Of a stretch of DNA of 64,000 nt, positions 58,823 to 64,000 are shown piece by piece. Origin of the DNA: Pseudomonadota bacterium (GTDB taxonomy: Bacteria > Pseudomonadota > Gammaproteobacteria > UBA5335). The stretch spans positions 1-64,000 of the forward strand of contig JAXHTV010000004.1 in the NCBI GenBank assembly GCA_034189865.1, given 5' to 3'. Every line of letters begins with the position of its first letter. Within the stretch, counting starts at the first letter, position 1. A program made the translations under genes and the position numbers. The notes under the pieces are model-generated. The model searched no databases. It saw only the letters and a list, made by a program, of their open reading frames with translations, and was not told the DNA's origin.

Positions 58823-60298
58823 ATGAGCATGAGTGGGGATATGCCATCGGTGTGCGTAATCGGTGCCGGGTCCAGTGGTATTACCGCGTGCAAGAATTTT
58901 AAGCAACGCGGGATTCCTTTTGAGTGCATTGAGTCTTCGGATTGCATCGGCGGGATGTGGGTGCTGAACAATGCGGTGGCATTCAACGGCAAATCGTCAG
59001 CCTATCAGTCTTTGCATATCAACACCTCTCGTCGGCAGATGGCGTATGCCGATTTTCCCATGCCCGCCAATTACCCGGATTTTCCCAGCCACGAGCAGAT
59101 CGTTAAGTATCTGAACGACTACGTGGACCATTTCGATCTGCGTACGCACATTCGCTTCAACACCACCGTGACCCATTGCCGAAGATTGGACAACGGCGTG
59201 TGGGAGGTCACTTTCGACAACGGAGAAACCCGGGAATACGACGCATTGGTGGTGGCGAATGGTCATCATTGGGATCCGTGCTGGCCCGAGCCCCGTTTTC
59301 CGGGTGTTTTCAACGGCGTAGAGATGCACGCCCACGATTACCTCAGCCCCACCCAGCCGCACGATTTGCGCGGCAAAAATGTGGTAATCGTGGGCATGGG
59401 AAACTCGGCGATGGACATCGCCTCCGAGTTGGGCCGGGGAGAAAATGCTCATCGGGTATTTCTTTCGGCCCGCACCGGCACGTACATCTTGCCCAAATAT
59501 CTCTTTCACAAGCTGCCGATGGACCGCCTTGCACGGCACCCCAGCCAGACGCCAGGGCTTCTCGAGCGGATCAGCCATTTGATTCCTGCCCGTTTTAAGG
59601 ACACTTTGAGCCAACCGTTGATGACGTTCGGCCTTAATTTGCTGGTCGGCCGTCCGGAACACTATGGGCTGCCGGCACCGAAAGGCTGGTTTGGGCAGCA
59701 GCACCCGACGATTTCCAGCGAGATACATATTCGTCTGGGCAGCGGCGATGTCACACCGAAACCGAACATCCAAGAACTGCAGGGTGATACGGTGAGCTTT
59801 GTCGACGGAACCCAAGAACGGGCGGACGCTATCATTTACTGCACTGGTTACAAGATCAGCTTCCCGTTTTTTGATTCGGATCTTATCCCCAGCCACGATA
59901 ACGACATTGCGCTGTACATGCGGATGATGGATCCCTGCTATGACAATCTGTTCTTCTTGGGCTTAGTTCAACCGCTGTGCGCGATGATGCCCATCGCCGA
60001 TGAACAGTCCAAATGGATGGCCGCCTACTTGGCGGGTGAATATCACACGCCGCCGCCAGAGGTGATGCGCCAGCGCATGGTGGACGAGCATGAAGCCACC
60101 AAACGCCGTTACATAAAAAGCCGCCGCCATACGATCCAGATCAACTGCCAGGAATATACCTATTCGCTATGGCGGGATCTCAACGAGGGCCGGAAGCGGG
60201 CCGCCTTGGCCGACCACCGCTTGCCAGTCGTCAACCGAACCCGCAACTCAATCACTCATACCCCCGAGGCCCCGGTCTTGGGAAAGCGGGTTTCTTGA
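58823..60298 (+). CDS. Flavin-containing monooxygenase
   Basis: Class B flavoprotein monooxygenase of 491 residues behind GGGGAG. FAD site VIGAGSSGITACKNF (12-26), the FMO fingerprint F-x-G-x-x-x-H at about 159 (FPGVFNGVEMHAHDY), NADPH site VIVGMGNSAMDIASEL (about 189-204), and ATG-like DAIIYCTGYKISFPFFD (FMO-type) near 335. Members oxygenate soft nucleophiles such as trimethylamine, sulfides or amines, or perform Baeyer-Villiger reactions; no close choice can be made. Monocistronic. Confidence 0.9.
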   Translation: MSMSGDMPSVCVIGAGSSGITACKNFKQRGIPFECIESSDCIGGMWVLNNAVAFNGKSSAYQSLHINTSRRQMAYADFPMPANYPDFPSHEQIVKYLNDYVDHFDLRTHIRFNTTVTHCRRLDNGVWEVTFDNGETREYDALVVANGHHWDPCWPEPRFPGVFNGVEMHAHDYLSPTQPHDLRGKNVVIVGMGNSAMDIASELGRGENAHRVFLSARTGTYILPKYLFHKLPMDRLARHPSQTPGLLERISHLIPARFKDTLSQPLMTFGLNLLVGRPEHYGLPAPKGWFGQQHPTISSEIHIRLGSGDVTPKPNIQELQGDTVSFVDGTQERADAIIYCTGYKISFPFFDSDLIPSHDNDIALYMRMMDPCYDNLFFLGLVQPLCAMMPIADEQSKWMAAYLAGEYHTPPPEVMRQRMVDEHEATKRRYIKSRRHTIQINCQEYTYSLWRDLNEGRKRAALADHRLPVVNRTRNSITHTPEAPVLGKRVS

Positions 60299-60686
60299 CG
60301 GCATCGTTTTCGACTGCTAAGTATTTACACTGATTGAACAATCGGTCGATTTTCCCGAGTGATTAAGGAAACAGCACGCAGAAATATCGCCTGTCGAATG
60401 GTTGGCCGATGGAACAACAACGCTTACCGGCAATCATCAACCGCTCATTTTTCAATGGATGTGACTGCTCGAACCGCGGAAGCAGTCCGTCAACTTCGTT
60501 GCACTCCCTGGAACTACGGCACATTCAATCGGGTTTGTGCCGCTCTTTTTGCCGCATATCAAACCGAAGTAGCGCAGACGCCTATTTTGAGCACTGAGTG
60601 TGGTTAAATGGGGTCTCGGCTTATTTCACGGCAGTCACAATAACGGCGCACCCCCAATCGCGCCCCTAGGGAAAGGAATAACCGAT
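60299..60686. other. Intergenic region with one doubtful frame
   Basis: A GTG-initiated 82-residue frame at 60359-60607 has no ribosome binding site and no recognised sequence. The rest is the upstream region of the hydroxylase gene. No terminator or repeat seen. Confidence 0.4.
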
Positions 60687-61490
60687 ATGTGGCAACACTA
60701 CCTTTTGGTCTATGGCGTCATCTTCGCCGCACACTTTCTCACCTACTTCATCATTTGCGGCGGTTACACACTGTGGGTTAATTCCCGCGACAAGCGCGGC
60801 ATCGAAAAGAACTTTATCCACCCCAAGCGACCACATCCGCGCCAACGTCGGGCAGAGTTCGGCTGGTCGCTGATCGGTATTTTCATTTATGCCGCAATCG
60901 GCCTTTTGGTTTACATGGCCTGGGAAGCGGGCTATACCCGAATCTATACAGATGTTTCCGAGTATGGTTGGGGCTATTTCATACTGAGTATCTTCATCGG
61001 CCTGGCGATTCATGATGTGTATTTCTACTGTCAGCACTGGCTGCTACATCGCCGGTGGCTATACGAAAACATCCATGCAGTCCACCACCGCTCTTACAAC
61101 CCGTCGCCTTGGGCCGCCTATTCTTTTCACCCCGTCGAGTCGATTCTGGAAGGCTTGATTCTGCCAGTGGTGATTTTCCTGGTGCCCATGCATATCGGCG
61201 CCATCGTGATCTTCAATGCCATACAAATGACGATCAACGCCATGGGACACACGGGCGTCGAGCTTTTCCCGAAAGGCTTCACCCGCCACCCACTCACGCG
61301 CTGGCTGACAACGTCCACCCATCACAGCGTTCACCACTCGCGTGTCCACTGCAATTACGGCATCTACACGAATTTTTGGGATTGGTTGTTCGGTACCAAT
61401 CACCCGGAATACGACGAGGTCTTCGATAAGGCGGCATGGAGCAGTGACAACGCCAATGCGGACGCTTCGGTAACCAACCCCCGAACGTAG
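60687..61490 (+). CDS. Sterol desaturase / fatty acid hydroxylase family protein
   Basis: Integral membrane di-iron oxygenase of 267 residues; ATG 60687 follows AAAGGA. Membrane helices are visible at about 5-28, 55-77, 90-115 and 160-190. The histidine clusters are complete: HDVYFYCQHWLLH, HAVHH, and HHSVHH, with a further His in NAMGHTG. Bacterial members hydroxylate or desaturate lipids, carotenoids or sterol-like compounds. Substrate unknown. Confidence 0.9.
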   Translation: MWQHYLLVYGVIFAAHFLTYFIICGGYTLWVNSRDKRGIEKNFIHPKRPHPRQRRAEFGWSLIGIFIYAAIGLLVYMAWEAGYTRIYTDVSEYGWGYFILSIFIGLAIHDVYFYCQHWLLHRRWLYENIHAVHHRSYNPSPWAAYSFHPVESILEGLILPVVIFLVPMHIGAIVIFNAIQMTINAMGHTGVELFPKGFTRHPLTRWLTTSTHHSVHHSRVHCNYGIYTNFWDWLFGTNHPEYDEVFDKAAWSSDNANADASVTNPRT

Positions 61491-61770
61491 TCGTCGTCCG
61501 CGCGGTCGGCCATTCGCAGCGGCCCCAAAACTGGCGGCTGACATTGACTTTGGCCAATCGCCGTGGCTAGTTTATGGCGTTTAACGCGGGCGGCATGGGC
61601 TCGGCACGAACCGATCATCACTCGTCTGTCGTCTGATTCGCGCTTTGCTCGGAGCATGTCCCGGGCGAGCATCGGGACCGGGCCGACTCATGCAAACTCT
61701 AAGCCCGGGATCGCGAGAATCTGCGGCGAGGATGATTTCACACAGAGCAGACCAGGCGGGGAGTATCGAC

Positions 61771-62244
61771 TTGTTTCACACGATTCGAGTTGGGTTGTTG
61801 CTGGCCCTATTGTGGCTGGTGCTTTCCGGCCACTTCGACCCGCTGTTGTTAAGCCTCGGCGTCGTCTCGGTCTGTCTTTCGGCGTGGATTTCTCACCGCA
61901 TGGATGTGGCTGATCACGAAACCTTCATGCTCCGCTTCGGTCCCGGTTTGGTTTTGTACTGGTTGTGGCTACTCCGGGAAATCGTCCACTCCAACATTGA
62001 CGTCACCCGGCACATTCTGCGACCTCAACTGGCCATCACCCCCACCATACGGCGTGTTCCGGCAACCCAGGGCACCGAGTTAGGTCGGGTGATTTTCGCT
62101 AACTCGATCACCCTGACACCGGGCACCGTGTCGTTGGAAGTTGAGCGCCAACATATTCTAATTCATGCCATTTCTCGCGATGCGGCCGCCGGTTTGGCCG
62201 AAGGCGACATGGACCGGCGCGTGACCGCCTTGGAGTCGAAATAA
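61771..62244 (+). CDS. mnhE: Mrp-type Na+/H+ antiporter subunit E
   Basis: Small membrane subunit of the Mrp/Mnh antiporter. TTG 61771 lies seven bases after GGGGAG and gives 157 residues (LFHTIRVGLLLALLWLVLSG), the normal length; longer frames begin in unconserved sequence. Family segments: YWLWLLREIVHSNIDVTRHIL and FANSITLTPGTVSLEV. Its stop overlaps the mnhF ATG (TAATG). Confidence 0.9.
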   Translation: MFHTIRVGLLLALLWLVLSGHFDPLLLSLGVVSVCLSAWISHRMDVADHETFMLRFGPGLVLYWLWLLREIVHSNIDVTRHILRPQLAITPTIRRVPATQGTELGRVIFANSITLTPGTVSLEVERQHILIHAISRDAAAGLAEGDMDRRVTALESK

Positions 62245-62534
62245 TGGCGCTCAACGCGGCCGCGGCAGCGATTATCGTGACCATGATCCTGGCGTTAATC
62301 AGAGCCCTGCTCGGACCGACGATTTACGATCGCATCCTGGCCGTGAATTTGTTCGGTACCAAAACCGTACTGGTGATCGCCGTCGTCGGTTTCCTGGCCG
62401 GTCGGCCGGAGTGGTTAGACATCGCGCTGGTCTACGCGCTGATCAACTTTATCGGCACCATCGCCGTGTTGAAGTTCATGCAACGGCTCGATTTCGGGCT
62501 TTCCGGCCAAAAACCACCCGGGGACGAATCATGA
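62244..62534 (+). CDS. mnhF: Mrp-type Na+/H+ antiporter subunit F
   Basis: 96-residue protein with three membrane helices and the family core RALLGPTIYDRILAVNLFGT and PEWLDIALVYALINFIGTIAVLKFM. The aspartate in the last helix is conserved in MrpF. Stop overlaps mnhG by ATGA. Confidence 0.93.
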   Translation: MALNAAAAAIIVTMILALIRALLGPTIYDRILAVNLFGTKTVLVIAVVGFLAGRPEWLDIALVYALINFIGTIAVLKFMQRLDFGLSGQKPPGDES

Positions 62535-62869
62535 TCTCCGTGATCACGTACCTTGCCTCGAGCCTGTTGTTGGTCACGGGCGCGTTCTTCCTGGTCGTGG
62601 GGGGTATCGGTATTCTGCGTTTCCCGGATTTCTTCACGCGGCTTCATGCTGCCGGCGTGAGTGAGACCTTGGGAACGTTTTGCCTGCTTCTCGGGCTGTT
62701 ACTGCTCGGCGGCGGATGGCTCGTTTCGGTCAAGCTACTGTTGATTATGCTGTTTCTGTGGCACACCAACCCGACTTCCAGCCATGCCCTCGCCAAAGCG
62801 GCCCTGCACGACGGCTATCAACCCAAAGCCGCGTTCGAGGAGGACGAGTCATCGAAAACCTCATCGTAA
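62531..62869 (+). CDS. mnhG: Mrp-type Na+/H+ antiporter subunit G
   Basis: 112-residue protein with three membrane helices and the typical VGGIGILRFPDFFTRLHAAGVSETLGT motif and WHTNPTSSHALAKAA. The C-terminus overlaps the next coding frame by about 20 bases. Confidence 0.93.
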   Translation: MISVITYLASSLLLVTGAFFLVVGGIGILRFPDFFTRLHAAGVSETLGTFCLLLGLLLLGGGWLVSVKLLLIMLFLWHTNPTSSHALAKAALHDGYQPKAAFEEDESSKTSS

Positions 62870-63402
62870 TTTCCCTGCTGACGCTGTTAGGTGTTACCGG
62901 CGTGGCGATCATGCGCCTGAAAAGCGTGGTGGCGGCGGTGATGCTATCCGGCATCTACAGCTTGCTCTCCGCAGGGTTGTTTGTGGTCATGGATGCGGTA
63001 GATGTCGCTTTTACCGAAGCGGCGGTGGGTGCCGGCGTGTCAACGGTGTTGTTACTGGGAACGCTCTCCCTGAGTTCCCGCAGCAGCAAGACCCCGACGC
63101 ATACGCCGTTCATTCCCCTGGCGGTGGTGACGATTACCGGCGCAGCCTTGGTGTATGGCACCTTGGACATGCCCCATTACGGGGATCCTAACGCACCGGT
63201 CCAACAACATGTGGCACCGCGCTATCTGAACGAATCGGCCAAAGAAGTCGGGCCGCCCAACGTGGTGACCTCGGTACTGGCCAGTTATCGAGGCTATGAC
63301 ACGCTGGGTGAAACAACAGTGGTGTTTACCGCCGCAGTGGGTGTGTTGGTGATTCTGCGCGGGCGACGCCGGCGCAAAGCGAATACCGAGGCCTCGTCAT
63401 GA
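62851..63402 (+). CDS. Mrp antiporter MbhD/MbhE-like subunit (C-terminal MrpA equivalent), start codon unclear
   Basis: About 183 residues equal to the C-terminal part of MrpA, here encoded alone: a DUF4040/MbhD region (VVAAVMLSGIYSLLSAGLFV, DVAFTEAAVGAGVSTVLLLGTL) and an MbhE region (GTLDMPHYGDPNAPVQQHVA, GPPNVVTSVLASYRGYDTLGE). The frame should start with (M)IENLIVISLL, but the DNA reads GTC ATC GAA AAC after GGAGGA, with no ATG, GTG or TTG in place; ATC at 62851 is used here. The next in-frame start, GTG 62902, would remove the first membrane helix. Overlaps mnhG; stop overlaps mnhB. Confidence 0.82.
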   Translation: MENLIVISLLTLLGVTGVAIMRLKSVVAAVMLSGIYSLLSAGLFVVMDAVDVAFTEAAVGAGVSTVLLLGTLSLSSRSSKTPTHTPFIPLAVVTITGAALVYGTLDMPHYGDPNAPVQQHVAPRYLNESAKEVGPPNVVTSVLASYRGYDTLGETTVVFTAAVGVLVILRGRRRRKANTEASS

Positions 63403-63812
63403 CCGAACAATTGATCCTGCGGGTGATTGCTAAGCTCCTGATACCGTCGATTCTGCTGTTCGCCTTATATGTACAGTTTCATGGCGACTACGGTCCCGGG
63501 GGCGGGTTTCAGGCGGGTGTGATTTTCGCCTCGGGATTCATCCTCTATACGCTGGTGTTCGGTCTGGATAAAACTCAGCAGGTTTTGCCACCGCGCCTTT
63601 TGGAGACTCTGGTTGCGCTAGGTGTTCTGCTCTATGCCGGCGTCGGCATCGCCACCATGTTGCTCGGTGAGAACTTTCTGGACTACGACGTGCTGGCCCA
63701 CGATCCCAAGCATGGCCAGCATTTGGGCATCATACTGGTGGAACTGGGCGTGGGTATCACCGTTGCCGCCGTGATGATCGTGATTTTTTCCGCCTTTGCA
63801 GGAAATGAATAG
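63399..63812 (+). CDS. mnhB: Mrp-type Na+/H+ antiporter subunit B
   Basis: 137-residue MnhB-domain protein with four membrane helices and the signature QFHGDYGPGGGFQAGVIFASG. ATGA overlap with the upstream subunit. Upstream and downstream genes are all Mrp subunits. Confidence 0.94.
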   Translation: MTEQLILRVIAKLLIPSILLFALYVQFHGDYGPGGGFQAGVIFASGFILYTLVFGLDKTQQVLPPRLLETLVALGVLLYAGVGIATMLLGENFLDYDVLAHDPKHGQHLGIILVELGVGITVAAVMIVIFSAFAGNE

Positions 63813-63815
63813 GCC

Positions 63816-64000
63816 ATGTTTCCACTCGGTTTGTACAGCTACTGGATTGTCATTCTGTTGATGATGACCGGTTTTTATATGGTCATCTCGCGGGGAAATC
63901 TGATAAAAAAAATCATCGGGCTCAATATTTTCCAAACATCGGTATTTATTTTCTACATCAGCTTGGGAAAAGTCGCCGGCGGCACGGCGCCCATTCTGGA
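63816..64000 (+). CDS. mnhC: Mrp-type Na+/H+ antiporter subunit C (partial)
   Basis: NuoK-like subunit starting at ATG 63816, three bases after mnhB. About 61 residues are present (MFPLGLYSYWIVILLMMTGF, then NLIKKIIGLNIFQTSVFIFY and ending in GGTAPIL) before the window ends. MrpD/MrpA-like large subunits presumably follow outside. Confidence 0.9.
   Translation, partial: MFPLGLYSYWIVILLMMTGFYMVISRGNLIKKIIGLNIFQTSVFIFYISLGKVAGGTAPIL

Noticed and set aside
58997-59896. 299-residue minus-strand frame
   Set aside because: Antisense to the flavin monooxygenase, whose motifs and ribosome binding site are clear.
1-64000. CRISPR arrays, tRNA or rRNA genes, insertion sequences and phage genes
   Set aside because: No repeat-spacer pattern, tRNA-like cloverleaf, rRNA core, transposase or integrase was seen on either strand.

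Overview
The window is a typical gammaproteobacterial chromosome segment. It carries the ruvC-ruvA-ruvB and ybgC-tolQRAB-pal-cpoB-queE loci, sucAB-lpd for 2-oxoglutarate dehydrogenase, and a homodimeric-type pyruvate dehydrogenase (aceE-aceF-lpd). A multi-subunit Mrp Na+/H+ antiporter operon at the right edge and a free-standing PmoC/AmoC-family subunit suggest a halophilic or alkaliphilic gammaproteobacterium related to methane-, ammonia- or short-hydrocarbon-oxidising lineages. The taxonomic guess is inference; I could not search databases.

Layout. (1) Bases 1-5763 are a minus-strand envelope operon, ybgC-tolQ-tolR-tolA-tolB-pal-cpoB-queE, with mostly 4-base stop/start overlaps and a good sigma70 promoter at 5946-5974. 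(2) Bases 5988-9711 hold glrR-qseG-glrK and, just 3' of glrR, an unannotated unit: two GlrR-type operators (TGTC-N10-GACA), a sigma54 -24/-12 promoter, and an intrinsic terminator about 130 nt after the predicted start. This looks like a GlrR/sigma54-driven small RNA, analogous in control to enterobacterial GlmY. (3) 9800-15626: ruvBAC, yebC, a YfaZ-like outer membrane protein and relA. (4) 15708-24776: lpd-sucB-sucA and moeA-mobA-moaA. (5) 25028-30866: aceE-aceF-lpd, whose E3 carries its own lipoyl domain. (6) 30962-39149: a papain-like peptidase, a periplasmic-binding/GGDEF protein, and iron genes (orphan encapsulated-ferritin-like protein, feoA-feoB-Cys-rich partner behind a combined FNR/Fur promoter, ferritin). 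(7) 39218-46656: small membrane protein, orphan pmoC with its own promoter and terminator, ytoQ, acyl-CoA ligase, a MepK-like and an LdtD-like cell wall enzyme. (8) 46880-53850: a sigma54 activator with PAS sensor divergent from a five-gene operon (two NTF2-like proteins, glutathione transferase, a flavin/FAD/2Fe-2S fusion oxidoreductase, a bicupin). The intergenic region holds repeated CTCACAA/TTGTGAG operators and a -24/-12 promoter; a MAPEG protein converges. (9) 54252-61490 is accessory: a hydrolase-like secreted protein, a DUF4157 protein with two HExxH motifs, yaiI, a tautomerase with an internal deletion, decayed genes, a flavin monooxygenase and a di-iron hydroxylase. (10) 61771-64000: mrp genes E-F-G-(MbhD/E)-B-C, cut by the window end.

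How it fits together. The genes describe an aerobic cell with careful iron handling, Na+ extrusion, and two sigma54-activator circuits, each with visible operators. The strongest leads for undescribed biology are the GlrR-linked RNA unit, the sigma54-controlled detoxification-like operon, the orphan PmoC and the double-HExxH DUF4157 protein.
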